NCBI RefSeq assembly: GCF_024166365.1 | Contig: NW_026060237.1 | Location: 3,286,001-3,350,000 of the forward strand | Origin: Elephas maximus indicus | Lineage: Eukaryota > Chordata > Mammalia > Proboscidea > Elephantidae | DNA length: 64,000 nucleotides | Direction: 5' to 3' | Shown here: one piece after another, positions 24,931 through 36,437 of the stretch | How positions within the stretch are numbered: position 1 is the first letter of the stretch | How the letters are laid out: each line of letters opens with the position of its first letter | The notes under the pieces: generated by a model | Database searches by the model: none | Told to the model about the DNA's origin: nothing | What the model saw: only the letters and a program-made list of their open reading frames with translations | Translations under genes and position numbers: made by a program

Positions 24931-27480
24931 GTCTCCAGAGCTCCTCTCAAATGTGAGTTCTTCATAATTCAAAAAGAAAAGAAAATTATGAGACATGTAA
25001 AGAAACAGTAAAGTATGATCCCCTAGACCAGCAATAATGCAGGTAAAATACATGGCTTGTGAGATCAACAAAATGCTCATTGTTTAACAGACACAAGTTT
25101 CAAAGTAGCTAATATAACTATGCTCACAGAACTACAGGAAAGCTTGAGTGAAGAGGTAAAGTAAGGTGTGATGAGAATATCATGTTAATGAGGAATATTA
25201 ATGAAGACATATTAATAATTTTTGAAAATGGAAAGTCCAGATTTGCAATGGTTATGTCTTTGCCAGTAGCTGGAAAACTTAAAAGACAGATTGATAGAGG
25301 TTATGGAAACTGAAGAACAGAGTGCAAAACAATGACGAAAAATGAACAGAGTCTCAGAAAATATGGGGCACCATGAAACACACTACTTCGTGTGAAATGG
25401 AAGGAAAAGAGAAAAGGGAGTACCAAAAAAAAAAAAAAAGAAAGAAATTAAAAGGAATAATTTCCATAAACTTTAGAAGTGTATTAGAAATAAATAACTT
25501 ATCCCATCTAAGAAGCTCAACTAATTCCAAGGAGGTTAAATGCAGAGACCTACAAACTGGCACATTATAAAAAAAAAAAAAAAATGCTGAAAGTCAAACA
25601 CAAGCTGAAAATCTGTAAAGCATCAAGAAAAACTACTTCATGGACAATAGAAACAAACACAGTATTACTAAAAAGATGATCCCTAAACCGGAAAAAGTGA
25701 GTCCAGAAGGCAGAGTAATAATCTTTAAATTTCTCAAAAGAAAAAAAATGTCAACCAATAACGCTTTATCCACTAAAGTTATAATTCAAAAAAAAATTTC
25801 TACTTAACAAAGACATAGAATTTCTTAACTGCTCATAGCCTTAGAAGAAAGACTAAAGGATGTTCTCAAGGTGAAAGCTTATGACTCCAGAAGGTAATTC
25901 AGTCCACACAAAGAAAGAACACTTTGAAAATGTATATTATTAAAATACACATGCCTATTTTCTTTTTTTCCTTACTTTAATATCAGTGGTAAGAAATAAT
26001 ATGTATAAATTTATGGGTGTATCTATACTATACAAAAAATAAATACATTTGTAATATGTGGACAGAGACAGCAAAAGGAAGGTGAGTTGGAACCAGATTG
26101 TAAATACTGAAAAATGAGGGTGGATGTTAAAGAGGTAACTATATGGATATATTATATTTATACCACTAGTAATGTAATTATTATATGTGTATATACACAT
26201 AATACATATATATGAATACATTATACATAATATACAGAATTAAGATATAAAATACCATTTTATTGTAGTTTTCTTTGAAACCGCTCTTTATATTCCTACA
26301 TGATTTAAGGAAAACTGCACAAAACGGTAATTATACATATGGTATTAGACTCACTCTGTGTTCAGATGTAACTTGTGACAATAACAACACACCCGACAGA
26401 TACAGACCTGTGTAGCACTAAAACTAAGTTACTGCGAAGTTATAATGCATTTTTCTGATTCTATGATGTGAATGTAATTTTCAGGAAAACCATACAGAAG
26501 GAAACAAGAAAGGCAGAAGAAAATTAAAAAGTTACACTGGTAGAAAGTCAATAAATCAGTAAGAAAGGAAGCAAAATCAAGGTCTTCCAAAATACTGGTG
26601 GAGGGAACACTTTCTAACTCATTCTACGCATCTATCATTACTTTGGTATCAAAGCTACAAATTCACTGATAGGAAAACAACACAACTACAGGCCAAATAC
26701 ATCTTACGACTCTGCATGCAAAAATCCTGAGCATCATGCTGGCAAACTCCAGGAGAATATTATCGGATTATATTAAATGTTCGAATAGATGTATTGCCAT
26801 TATGCAAAGTTGGCTCAGCATACTAAAATCAATATACACAATGTGAAATATTAGGTCATCTCAATTAATGCAGAAATAAATTGGACAAAATCCAACACAC
26901 TTTGATGAAGAAAACACTCAATAAACTAAGAATGGAAGGAAGCCTAAACTCAAAAAGAAATTTATGGAAAACCCACAATTAGCATCATAATCCTGGAGAA
27001 ATCCTAGAAACACAGCGGCTAGTATCAAGAACAAAACTAAGATTCCTGTTTTGCCACTTGTATTCAACGTAACACACAAAGCTCCAGCAACAGCAATTAA
27101 ACAAACAAACAAAAAGAAATTAAGGGCATCAGATTGGAAGTGGAGAGGTAAAATTATTTCCTCCCACATATGACATTAACATACAATTTTTAAAAACCCT
27201 GTAAGAAAAAGGAAAAAAATATTAGAGCTAGTACATAAGTTCAACATAGCTGCAGGATATTAGCATCAAAATGCGTAAGTTTAATACATTTCTATTTCAG
27301 AAATACATATTCTGAAAAATTAAACAGTTCCATTTAAAATAGCACCAAAAAGTATAATTGAAAATAAATGTATTTATATGTTCATGAAATATACTGGTCC
27401 TTAGTTTCCTAGTAATATCTTTGAATAGTCTTGTTTCAGGTGAATGCTATTCTCATGGAGTTGAGAAGCGTTCCCTCTTC
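24931..27480 (+). mobile_element. Old L1 (ORF1 to RT), duplicon copy A
   Basis: A diverged plus-strand L1. ORF1-like sequence lies at about 25,340-25,430 (the block around CAGAGTCTCAGAAAATATGG), and reverse transcriptase-like sequence at about 26,860-27,070. From 25,505 onwards it aligns with 39,731-41,580, with small gaps. Near 27,390-27,420 the orientation flips to minus-strand L1 sequence, and the same flip occurs in the other block near 41,570. That shared inversion junction argues for duplication of the locus, not two separate insertions. Confidence 0.75.
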
Positions 27481-28065
27481 TTCAATGTATGTACTTTAGT
27501 TGAAGGTGTACAGAACAAACTAGCTCTTCATTAAACAGTTAATACTCATACTGTTTTACGACACTGGTTAACAACCTCACGACATATCAACACTCTCCCT
27601 TTCAGCCTTGGGTTCCTTATTACCAGCTTTCCTGTCATCTCCTGCCTTCTAGTCCTTGCTCCTGGGCTGGTGTGCCCCTTCAGTCTCCTTTTGATTTATG
27701 GGCCTGTCTAATCTTTGGCTAAAGGGTGAACCTCCGGAGTGACTTCATTACTGAGCTAAAAGGCTGTCCGGGGACCATAATCCCAGGGTTTCTTCCATGT
27801 CTGTCAGGCCAGTAAGTCTGGTCTTTTTTTGTGAGTTCGAATTTTGTTCTACATTTTTCTCCAGCTCTGTCTGGGATCCTCTGTTATGATCCCTGTCAGG
27901 TAGTCAGTGGTGGTAGCCAGGCATCATCTAGTTGTACTGGACTCAGTCTGGTGGAAGCCACGTTAGTTGTGGTCCATTAGTCCTTTGGACTAATCTTTCC
28001 CTTGTATCTTTTCTTTTCTTCATTCTCCCTTGATCCCAAAGGGGTGAGACCAGTGTCTTCTTCAA
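27481..28065 (-). mobile_element. L1 3' UTR insertion, only in duplicon A
   Basis: About 580 bp of minus-strand L1 3' UTR: the reverse complement of the same tail seen at 1-768, with TGGTGGTAGCCAGGCATC at about 27,910 and the ATTCTCCCTTGATCC block near 28,023. It sits between TCTTCTTCAATGT (about 27,478-27,490) and TCTTCTTCAATTT (about 28,059-28,071), a likely target-site duplication. The corresponding site in the other block (about 41,660) has no insertion, so it is younger than the duplication. Confidence 0.7.
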
Positions 28066-28200
28066 TTTTTAGCAAAGGTTTTAAGAAGGATCTGTGCTAA
28101 TTCTCTAAATGTTTGATAGACTGCATCTGTGATGCCATATGGTCTTGGGTTTTTTTTTTTGTTGGTAAGTTTTTAATTAGTGACTCAGTCTCTACTTTTT
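28066..28200 (-). mobile_element. Old L1 ORF2 fragment, minus strand
   Basis: Minus-strand L1 ORF2 sequence (the GGTTTTAAGAAGGATCTGTG and GATGCCATATGGTCTTGGG blocks) paralogous to 41,675-41,800. It resumes at 28,796 after two SINE insertions. Confidence 0.65.
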
Positions 28201-28515
28201 ATGTTGTTGTTGTTAGACTCCTTTAAATCCATTCCACCTTAGGGTGGCAACCCCACACACAACAGAATGAAATGCTCAGGCCCATTTTTGTGGCCATGAG
28301 GGGGCTCATCTTCCATCACCCTATCATACAACATTCTGTGACCCATAGGGCTTTCATTGGCTAGTTTTCCGAAGTAGATTGTCAGGTGTTTTTTCCTAGT
28401 CAGTCTTAGTCTGGAAGCTCCAGTGAAATCTGTCCACCATGAGAGACCCTGCTGGTATTTCTAATACAGAGCTATAGTTTCCAGAATCACAACAACACAA
28501 CAAAGTCAGAGACGT
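28201..28515 (-). mobile_element. AfroSINE, long variant with extra 3' unit
   Basis: Reverse-oriented SINE of the longer afrotherian type. The head-to-tail match begins at about 28,205, and a second segment around GTCTTAGTCTGGAAGCTCC (28,405-28,425) and CCTGCTGGTATTTCTAATAC follows. A remnant of the same insertion, at the same place in the old L1, survives in the other duplicon (about 41,800-41,878), where it is cut off by a deletion. Confidence 0.65.
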
Positions 28516-28565
28516 TCCTATAGGTTAATTCAAATTATCTATGCCTTCTTCAGTAGTTCCTGTGT

Positions 28566-28795
28566 TTCAAGGATTCCCAGGGTGATGCAGATGGTTAAGT
28601 ACTGGACTATCAGCTGAAAGGCTGGTGGTTCTAACCCAAGCGGGGGAGTCTCAGATGTAAGGAAGGCCAAGAGATTTGCTCCTACAAGTTCACTGTCTTA
28701 AAAACTGGGGGTAGCAGGTCTACAGAGCACACCTGGGGTCCCACGGTCTCGAGTAAATTGGAATAGACTTGACACAAGTAACAACAACAAATGTT
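28566..28795 (+). mobile_element. AfroSINE
   Basis: Plus-strand AfroSINE: tRNA-like head around GATGGTTAAGTACTGGACTA (28,589-28,609), then AAAGGCTGGTGGTTCTAACCC, an internal insertion relative to the short type, and the tail near GGAATAGACTTGACACAAG, ending in a CAA-rich run at about 28,795. Confidence 0.75.
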
Positions 28796-29150
28796 TCTAG
28801 GAATTTGTCCATTTTTTCTTTATCATCTCAGCAGCTAGCATAGAGCATTCATACTATTTTCCTTATGAATCATTTTTGTTTCTATAAGTTTGATAGTAAT
28901 ATCCGATTGTCATTTCTCATTTTGTTTTCTCTCTTTCTTGTACTAGATCAAGCTTGTCACTTTTCCTACTCTTTCCCAATAACCAAGTTTTTGATTTGTT
29001 AACTTCATTGTATTTCTATCCCCTGTTTTATGCTAATCCTTATAAATTTCTTCCTAAGCTAGCTTGGATATAACCAGTTCTTACTTTTATATTTCCTTCA
29101 AGTTTAATCTTATTTTTTTATAGAAAATTGGATATTTGGAATATTACAAT
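28796..29150 (-). mobile_element. Old L1 ORF2 fragment, continuation
   Basis: Minus-strand L1 sequence continuing the fragment at 28,066-28,200. Blocks such as AGGAATTTGTCCATTTTTTC and AACCAAGTTTTTGATTTG are characteristic of reverse-complemented L1 ORF2. It grades into unassigned AT-rich sequence after about 29,100. Confidence 0.6.
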
Positions 29151-32100
29151 GTTGGTATTCAGGAAATCAGATTCTGTCTGCTCCCTGGTAATGATAGTGG
29201 GTTGTAGTTTTCGCCTTTTTTAGTGACTTTTGTAACCTGTATTTGTAATATTAGAATTATTTTCTGAATATGGTGACTGAAATATTGGCAACTAATGTTT
29301 AGATAACTATGTGATAACTACTGTTTTCAGTTTGCTTAAATCTTTGGAGAAAGAAGAGAAAATAAAATTTAAAAAATTACGAAAACAAAACAAAACTGAG
29401 AACACAAGCAAATAGAGACCCAGAAACCTCACTTTAAACGGTGGTGTATGGTGTGGCTTCAAGTTACTTTAAGAAAAAAAAAAGAAAGAAATTTGTTCCT
29501 TCTGGTTCCAAAGCCTTACCTAGTAGGTGACTTTGCTGGGATTGGTTAGTGGGTCCCACTGAGTCTGACCTTTACTGGGATTATCTAGAGGACCCCACCC
29601 CACCGCTGAGTTTTACACGGATTGACAGCCCTCCACTTTAACCCCAGGGCTGTGTCACCCCTTACCTCCCACCCCCCATCCTCCCCCACAGGTGACTGAC
29701 AAAAACCCTGCAACACGGAGGCAAAGACATGGCTTCCTGGTCTAGGAGAGCTAGGAGAGGAACAGGTATTTGAATACTGCTGCCCTGCTCTAGGACCCTC
29801 CCACAGCTATTAAATCTGCTCTGGTGAGTGATGGAAGCAGTGCCTACCATGGTAGAAACAAGAAGCTGACCTGGACAGCAGAGTGTAAAATCTGAACCTC
29901 AGCTGAATGCTGAGAGGAGTGGCTAATGGCTTTAGCCTGGCCAAGTGGTGTCATGGCATTTCCAGTTTGGAAAGTTTCCTGATGGGTGACAATGAACACT
30001 GGTTTTCAAAAAAGCATAAGCTGGTTTCCTGTTAGATGTTGAGGGACCATGCAGGGATTCTTCCTAAACCTTGCCTGTTGCATTATCTTCATTTCAGTTT
30101 AAATTCTTTACGCCCTTCAGTTATTAAAGTTGCTACTGCAAACATGTTGTTCCCACGAGTTCTCTGTGACTGTTCCCATAAATTATCCAACCTAAAAGCA
30201 TGAGTGTCATACAGGGAACAGCTGGTGCCAGACATGGTGGAGAACCTGAAGAAGGGAGCTTATTTGCCTTCCACTTCATAGGAACCAGCTTGATGCTGTT
30301 TCTTACAGTCAGGGTTGTCCTTTCAGTTGGTATTCAAGAAAGTGCTCCTACTTACAGACCAGGAAAAAAAAATGAGTTCCTGAGACACTGACCCAAAATA
30401 CACATAAGCTGACCAGGTAATTTCTCTACAAAAAAAAAAAAAAAAAGACTACGTTGTGGAATTCTGCAATTTGGCACTCACTTTGGCTGACACAAAATTT
30501 AGGGCCAGTGTGAAAGCACGAGAAAGACTGAATTATATCCTAGTGAAAGTATTGCTGTCCAGGATGAAAGTTGTATTCTCTGGGGAAGGAAAACATGGCT
30601 AAGTGTCCAGCCAATGCGCTCTTGTCACAGACAGTAGTTCAGGGTATTGCTACCTGGACCTAGCAAAGTCCCACCCCCTTAACTCATTTTTAGGATATGC
30701 CAGCCCTAAACCCAGCCATGACACCCATGTGCTGACGTGAAATATTAAGCGTCTTTTTTTTTTTTGAATTTTTAAATCCTTGGAAAGAACAAAGACCTGA
30801 TTAGAAGTATCGCTTTAGTCTCAAAAAGGTATTTAAAATTTGCTGTGCCCCAGCTTCAGTTCCCCTATTACCAGACCACAATCTGCTGTCCCATACATGC
30901 CCGCAGAATTACTGTATTTTTCCTTTTGCCAGTACCCACAAGTCCTGGGCACAGTCATGTGAAACCCTAAAACCCCCTTTAAGTTTAAAGCTTAAGGAGC
31001 TGCGAAGGCTTTTTCTGTTCTGTCTGTGGGGGTGGTCTGTGGGAAGAGTAAACAGAGGGTCAAATCTTGCTTTGTACAGGCTCAGCTCCCTTCCACCCAA
31101 GAACTGGGTCACAGGACCTCAGACCAAACACCTGACACACAGCAGATGGTGTGTAATGCTCGTTACAGGGCGAGACTGCACTGGGGCCATGGCAGAAGAG
31201 TGCTTGGGAGGATTTATTTGACTCTCATTGTCTAAACCTCATTCCTGAAGGATCTGCTGGGTGCAGCAGCAAAGACATGACCCCGAGAAGAAGGGCTTGA
31301 GCAGGGTCAGGAATGTAGCATAAGAGTTTCACTGAGGGACTTGCTCAAGAGGGAGCCTTTTCATGTGTAAATATAGAAGAACATGCTGGGAGAAACAGTA
31401 AACTCTCACATGAGTTATGAGTAAATCTGCTGCTTGCCCTGCAGGTCCCCACTTTTGCAGTCAACAGAGTCAGAAACCCAGCAACAGCTGTACCACCTGC
31501 TCTCACCACTCTAGTCCTTACATAAAACTTATTCCAAAAATTTCCAACTGTTTCTTGGAACACTGGCAGTAATACACTTTTAGTCCCTCCAGATGATTCT
31601 GCATTTAATTTGGAGACCATTTTGTTCAACAGTGAACTCAACTTTAAAGGTTCCTCTGTCTTTTGTCACACTAATGTGAGTGAATATATCCAAGAGGTAC
31701 CACTGAAATGTTACCAGGCTGCCAGACCCTGCTCATTAAGCCCATCCTTCCTTTTTCAATTAAAAGCCTTGAGTCCCCAGTAAACGGGCATCTCTTTCTC
31801 CTCCTGCTCCCAGCTACTGTCCTATGGAAAGACCTGTATCCTCATCTTGTATCCTAAAGCCTGCTGAATCCCTTCCCTCTAGCTTTATAGTCCTTGCTCC
31901 CCTTGTACACTGAGACTCCCTGAGCAGTTATTTCAAAAGTCCAATGTCAGGAGTCGTTTTATTCCTTCAAGTCACCATCTACTTAGCATGTGAACTCACA
32001 TTTAGACACAGACAGACACTTGGAAGTGTTTTATTTTTCAAGTTCCTTCAAGGTTTATCAGCATCTCAGTCCGTTTTTATCTTCTACCACCCAACTGCTT

Positions 32101-32713
32101 CTTCATTTCTCTCCTGTTCACAGGATACGTGCTGATTATTCATTTCCAGATCTAAAGCAGTTTCTTGGATTTTCTTTTTTCACTCCTTTAGGTGAAGTTT
32201 GATGTTGCATCATGTTCATGCCAAGTGCTGGGAGTGGCCCTGATGACACATACACACACACACACACACAAAGACACACAAGATATATTCACTGAAATGT
32301 ATTAAATACTGTGTTAACTCCTCATGGACTTTCCATTCCATATTTGTGATCTATTACATTTCCTCCCACATAAATTCAAAATGATCCTCCACAATCTTGC
32401 ACAACTGCCTCATGGAAATGTAAATTTTAAGGATGACTCATTGATCAAGACTTATGGATATTTGTGCGAGGATGCTAGGAGGACCTGAACATGAGCCAGA
32501 CATTCGGGGGTGGTAGGAGGGGCTGAGGATGCTTGCATATGCATGAAATGATAGTCCAGAGAACATGTATCAATAATGCATCCTTACTTCTATCTGAGTG
32601 TCCATGGCCAGTCATACTTCTCACTGAGGTTAAGTTTCCCTAGCTATAGCCTATTTTGCATTACATTTCTCCAATGTTACTGTCTCAGACTGACTCTAGA
32701 AGGTACACTCATG
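29151..32713. other. 3' flank of TSPY copy A; no gene recognised
   Basis: About 3.5 kb with no gene I can support. It holds a poly(A) run at 30,430-30,447, a poly(T) run near 30,754-30,765, a CA microsatellite at about 32,250-32,280, and a block at 31,490-31,685 that recurs at 46,060-46,245. The equivalent of most of this stretch is missing from the other duplicon, where the old L1/SINE block joins TSPY exon 5 directly. Nothing here looks like further TSPY exons. Confidence 0.5.
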
Positions 32714-35181
32714 TCAATGCCCTGCACCCATGGTCCCCACCTGTTTTTCTCTCCACCTTCTTGTCCTGGTTCCGTCCTCCCCCAGGTAGTACTGCAGGGG
32801 ATGAATCCACAGGTCTTCACTGATGATCCGGTAGTGCGAACAGAAAGATCATGCTAGGTTCAGCACTCATTTCTGAAGCAGATGGGAACACACCAAGGCC
32901 ATTTCTGACTATCTACAGAGGCCCACCTCAGCAATCCTGTTGTATGCTGGGAAGCTGGGACCAGAGAACCAGTTGAAGAAATTAACTCTGATATAACGAT
33001 GCCTGCGCTTTTAAGTCTCACATCCGTAATCCTTGAGCCACTGGACTGGAGTGGAAGAAGATGCTATATACCCTGGGGAAATATAGGAATGGAGGAAGAG
33101 GGCTAGATCATGTTGGCCTATGACACACCTGTGACACTCTCCCCATCCATCAAGGGAGCCACTTCTTACCACTGATGGTAATGTCATATTCCTTGAAGAT
33201 CACTTCATTCTGAAAATAGGGGTTCCTCCAAAAGAAAAATGTGATTTTGCATCGGTTATTAGGATGGTTGAGCTTCTCCACCTGGCAGAAAGTAGAAGAT
33301 GGGTAGAGTGAAACGTCTATTCAAGAGACCTGGCCTTTTGGGGAGACAAGCCCTTGCCTATTTCCATGGATGAATCCTTTCCTATTCCCCTCTCCCACCT
33401 GACCTCTGACCTGACCTTCAGATTGTTCAAGTAGCAGAGCATGTCTTTTCCTCCACCCTGACCATGGCTGACATCTGGGGGTGGTTCACAATCTGCGTGG
33501 GGTCAAGGAGCCTTCAGAGGCCAGGCAGAGGAGGGCTAGAAGCACACGGAACACAGCTGGCCAGCAACCAATGGCTGAGACAGGCAGTCTCCCAGACCTC
33601 CTGTCATTGAGACAACCACCCACATGCCCCCTCAACCATGGTCCATCATCATATGCATCTTGCAGCCTAGTGGTCTCTGTGCTCATGTGAAACCACCTGC
33701 AGGCACACATGCAGTCTATTCTGAGACTCCTGATGCCTGTATTCTTTGTGTGCTGTGGTCTATCCCAACACTGCTACCGTCTGCATGTGGGGTGTCCTGG
33801 CTCTCCTGTGGTTGCCTCTGGTCCTCAGTCAGCGTGCTGGGGGCGAAGCCTTGATGCCATGTGTCCTAGATGAGCCCCAGTCACTTCACGTGGGTGCCTG
33901 TCTCTGTTTGGAGCTCTAACGGTTTTCTATGAGGCAATGAGAGGGCATATATGTGGGGGGTGGGGAGAGGGGGCTGTGGATGCAGAGGCTGGAGCTGCCT
34001 GGTGTATTCTGGGGGTGGGGTGCTGGGGCTGTGTAAAGGACAATGGCTACTCAGCAAAGAAAACTTGCAAGGAGAACCTTGCCTTTTGGAGATGAGGTAC
34101 TGGTAGTGACTGACTAGAAACCCTGGTGGCATAGTGGTTAAGCGCTAGGGCTGCTAACCAAAGGGTTGGCAGTTCCAATCCACCAGCAGCTCCTTGGAAA
34201 CTCTATGCAGCAGTTCTACTCTGCCCTCTAGGGTCGCTATGAGTCCGAATCCACTTGACTGCACTGGGTTGTTTTGTTCGGGTTTTTTCTTTTTTTTTTA
34301 GTGACTGACTGGCACGGACATTCAGGTCCTCGGAGCTATTCTTATGCTGCCTGTGGCCTCTGCTCCTAGTCGCTGGGAAGGTTTGCCCTGCTCAGGACAG
34401 GGCCAAAACATTCACCTGTAGTTCCCGCCTCAGGATTCTCTTAGTGGGGATGCTGGCCTGGCTCTATTCCCCCACCTGTGTCCCCTCTGGACACCATGCA
34501 CCCTCCCCGCCCACCTTTCCGCTCTTTTAACCCTCTTCCCTCACCCACCTCCCACCAGTTGGAGGCCCTTGGGAGCTCCCACTGAAAGGATACTGCTTTG
34601 ACCCAGAATCGTGGGATGCCCTGGATGATGGCGCTTCTGCCGTCCAGGTGTGGCTTGCAACTCTGCACCAGCTTACTCCTCACGCGAAAGTAGTCCCTGT
34701 TGGCCTTGGCGTTCATAAGCCCTATCTCCATTTGAAGGGCCTCCAGGGCCTCCAAGGCCTCCAGGAAGCGCTGGGTGCTGGAGGGTCCCGGTGAAGACAG
34801 GGCCTGCTCGGCCTGGGGCTGTTCGCGCTGCTCCTGCTCCTCCGCCTGTTCCTGTTCTTCCTCGTCCCCCACGGTCACGACCTCCACCTCCTCAGTTATG
34901 TCCTCCACCACGACCACCTCCTGCTTCTGCGCCTCCGCTCTCCCCCCCCAGGCCCCGCTCTCCTCTACCAGCACCCTACAGAAAATGGCCGCCTCCTCAG
35001 GCGTCTCGTCCTGCGCCTGCGCACCCGCTGCGGCCTGCTCCATCTTGGCGCTACAGCTCTCCGGGGGCTGCTCCCCGGGACACCCCGGGTACCGTCTTTT
35101 TAAAGGGCCACTTCGCAGGCCGCTGTCCTCCCAACCTCCCCGGGCAGCCCTGCCTTCCCCAGGCCGCGCCTCACTCGTCAT
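32714..35181 (-). pseudogene. TSPY: TSPY-family gene, copy A, disabled
   Basis: A member of the TSPY group of the NAP/SET family (testis-specific, proliferation-linked proteins; histone-chaperone fold). Exons in order: 1, 35,181-34,594 (196 codons; acidic Glu/Gln-rich middle, then C-K-P-H-L-D-G-R, I-I-Q-G-I-P-R-F-W); 2, 33,492-33,416 (N-H-P-Q-M-S-A); 3, 33,281-33,170 (112 bp, R-N-P-Y-F-Q-N-E-V-I); 4, 33,072-32,927 (146 bp, S-T-P-V-Q-W, N-F-F-N-W-F-S); 5, 32,827-32,714 (E-D-L-W-I-H-P-L-Q-Y-Y). Introns of 1,101, 134, 97 and 99 bp are in phases 0, 0, 1, 0, with good donors. The ATG at 35,181 is chosen because copy B keeps it. Lesions: exon 2 is one base short (77 bp) and shifts frame; exon 4 has an in-frame TAA after the C-E-T codons; the exon 5 acceptor reads GG, where copy B has AG. 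Exons 1 and 3 are clean, so decay may be recent. Confidence 0.85.
34104..34310 (+). mobile_element. AfroSINE in intron 1 of TSPY copy A
   Basis: A well-preserved short AfroSINE. The tRNA-like head spans CCCTGGTGGCATAGTGGTTA (34,121-34,140), the body includes AGGGTCGCTATGAGTCCGAA (34,230-34,249), and the element ends in a T-rich run. It is flanked by TAGTGACTGACT at 34,104-34,115 and 34,299-34,310, a perfect 12-bp target-site duplication. Intron 1 of copy B has no SINE, so this inserted after the two copies separated. It is antisense to TSPY. Confidence 0.9.
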
Positions 35182-35390
35182 GGGGGCTGGACGGGGGCTG
35201 TGGGGGTGAAGACCTCCCGGGAACGGTAGACGCACCGGGCCCTGGTCAGTCCCTCTTCTCAGAACCGTCTGCTGGTGAACAGGGAGGGCGGGCGCTGATG
35301 CGAAACTGTGAGGAGACAATTGAAGCTGTGCGGAGACAATTGAAGCCGTGCGGAGACAATCCGGGCACTTTGGCGGGAAAGGGCCTTGAA
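35182..35390. promoter_or_regulatory. Upstream flank of TSPY copy A with 20-bp tandem repeat
   Basis: Homology to copy B continues upstream of the start codon, to about 35,300 (43,890 in B), so the shared flank covers roughly 115 bp and probably the 5' UTR. Beyond it, a 20-bp unit (CTGTGCGGAGACAATTGAAG) is repeated almost three times at 35,306-35,363. I see no convincing TATA box. A regulatory role is only inferred from position. Confidence 0.35.
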
Positions 35391-35520
35391 TGCATTGATT
35401 CTTCTTTGGTCATCCTTATTCAATGTCCAGCCTTCACATGTATATGAGGCAATTGAAAATATCATGGTTAGAGTCAGGCACAGAATAGTCCCACAAATTA
35501 CATTCTTAAAGTGACATTCC
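35391..35520 (-). mobile_element. RTE fragment
   Basis: Minus-strand RTE piece. The segments GGCAATTGAAAATATCATGG and TAGAGTCAGGCACA correspond to the same region at about 57,018-57,055 and 2,593-2,635 in the longer RTE copies. Confidence 0.65.
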
Positions 35521-35589
35521 TAGTAGCAACAGCTCAGGGTTTCAGTCTCCGAAGTCTCTCCAACACCTGTTTTCCTTTTTTTCCTCAAC

Positions 35590-35914
35590 TGTCATTCTTG
35601 TGGGAGTGAGGTGGTATCACACACTAGTATGGGAAAGCAATATCACAGTGTGATAACACCTAATCCCACTACGATGGCAATTAAGAAAAAAAAGGAAAGC
35701 AGGTGTTGATGAGGTTTTGGACACAAGATCCCTCAGGTATTGCTTCTAGGGATGTAAACAGTACAAACACTAACAGATTGATGGCTCCTCAAAAAAGTTG
35801 AAAATAGTGCTAGCATACAACCCAGCAATTCCAATTGTATGTACGCACTCAAAAGAAGTGTAAAGAGAAGACAATTTTGCATTCCAATATTTTTTACAGC
35901 AATTTTTACAAATT
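35590..35914 (+). mobile_element. L1 3' region, left half
   Basis: Plus-strand L1 sequence from the end of ORF2. The order of blocks (GAGGTGGTATCACACACTAG, ACTACGATGGCAATTAAG, CAACCCAGCAATTCC) is that of L1 C-terminal ORF2. The match breaks at about 35,914, where a TSPY fragment begins, and resumes at about 36,095. Confidence 0.65.
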
Positions 35915-36080
35915 GGGGGTGCTGGCCTGGCTCTATTCCCCTACCTGTCCCCTGTGGACACCATGCACCCTCCCCGCCCACCTTTCTGCTCTTTTAACTC
36001 TCTTCTCTCACCCACCTCCCACCAGTCAGAGGCCTCCGGGAGACAAACACAGAAAGGATATTGCTTTGACCCAGAAAACA
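35915..36080 (-). pseudogene. TSPY: TSPY fragment (exon 1 end plus intron 1) inside L1
   Basis: About 165 bp closely matching 34,444-34,612 of copy A: the last bases of exon 1 (W-V-K-A codons at about 36,066-36,078), the exon 1 donor position (GT changed to AT), and about 150 bp of intron 1. It is visibly closer to copy A than to copy B. L1 sequence that is normally contiguous lies on both sides. No other TSPY exons accompany it. Confidence 0.75.
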
Positions 36081-36340
36081 GGTATTGGAGAGATTCTGGA
36101 GACTGAAACATGTGGAAACAATTAAAATGTCCATCAACAGGTGAATGTATGAACAAAACGTGGGATACACATACAGTGGGATATTATTAAGCCGTAAAGA
36201 AAAATGAAACTGACGAATGACACAACATGAATATACCATAAAACCATGCTGAGTGAAATAAGTCTCTCTTAAAAGTACGCATACTGTATGATCTCACCTA
36301 TATGAAATAAGCAAATATATTTTTTGTTATGAGGAGAGGG
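36081..36340 (+). mobile_element. L1 3' region, right half
   Basis: Continuation of the L1 from 35,914: the TGTCCATCAACAGGTGAATG block (36,129-36,148), the GGGATATTATTAAGCC block, and CTGAGTGAAATAAGTC are standard parts of the L1 ORF2 end. Confidence 0.75.
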
Positions 36341-36354
36341 ATGTCTTTTCTTAA

Positions 36355-36395
36355 GGAGTGTCTTTTAGTTATCTAGTGCTGCTATAACAGAAATA
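36355..36395 (-). repeat. Short end of a MaLR-type LTR
   Basis: The segment TATCTAGTGCTGCTATAACA followed by GAAATACCAC is the reverse complement of the 3' end of the LTRs at 18,050-18,090 and 63,915-63,950. Only about 40 bp is visible. Confidence 0.45.
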
Positions 36396-36437
36396 CCACA
36401 AAACAGTGGCTTTAACAAACAAGTAAATAAATAAATG

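Noticed and set aside
34121-34290. tRNA gene
   Set aside because: The tRNA-like head belongs to an AfroSINE with target-site duplication; many similar copies occur in the window.
34441-35319. 292-codon open frame on the minus strand as one intact TSPY-like protein
   Set aside because: It runs upstream past the start shared with copy B (35,181) and downstream past the exon 1 donor into intron 1. The conserved exon boundaries show that only 35,181-34,594 is coding exon 1.
34775-35447. Plus-strand frames of 144 and 218 codons, Pro/Ser/Cys/Arg-rich
   Set aside because: Antisense of TSPY exon 1, a GC-rich sequence with few stops; composition explains them.
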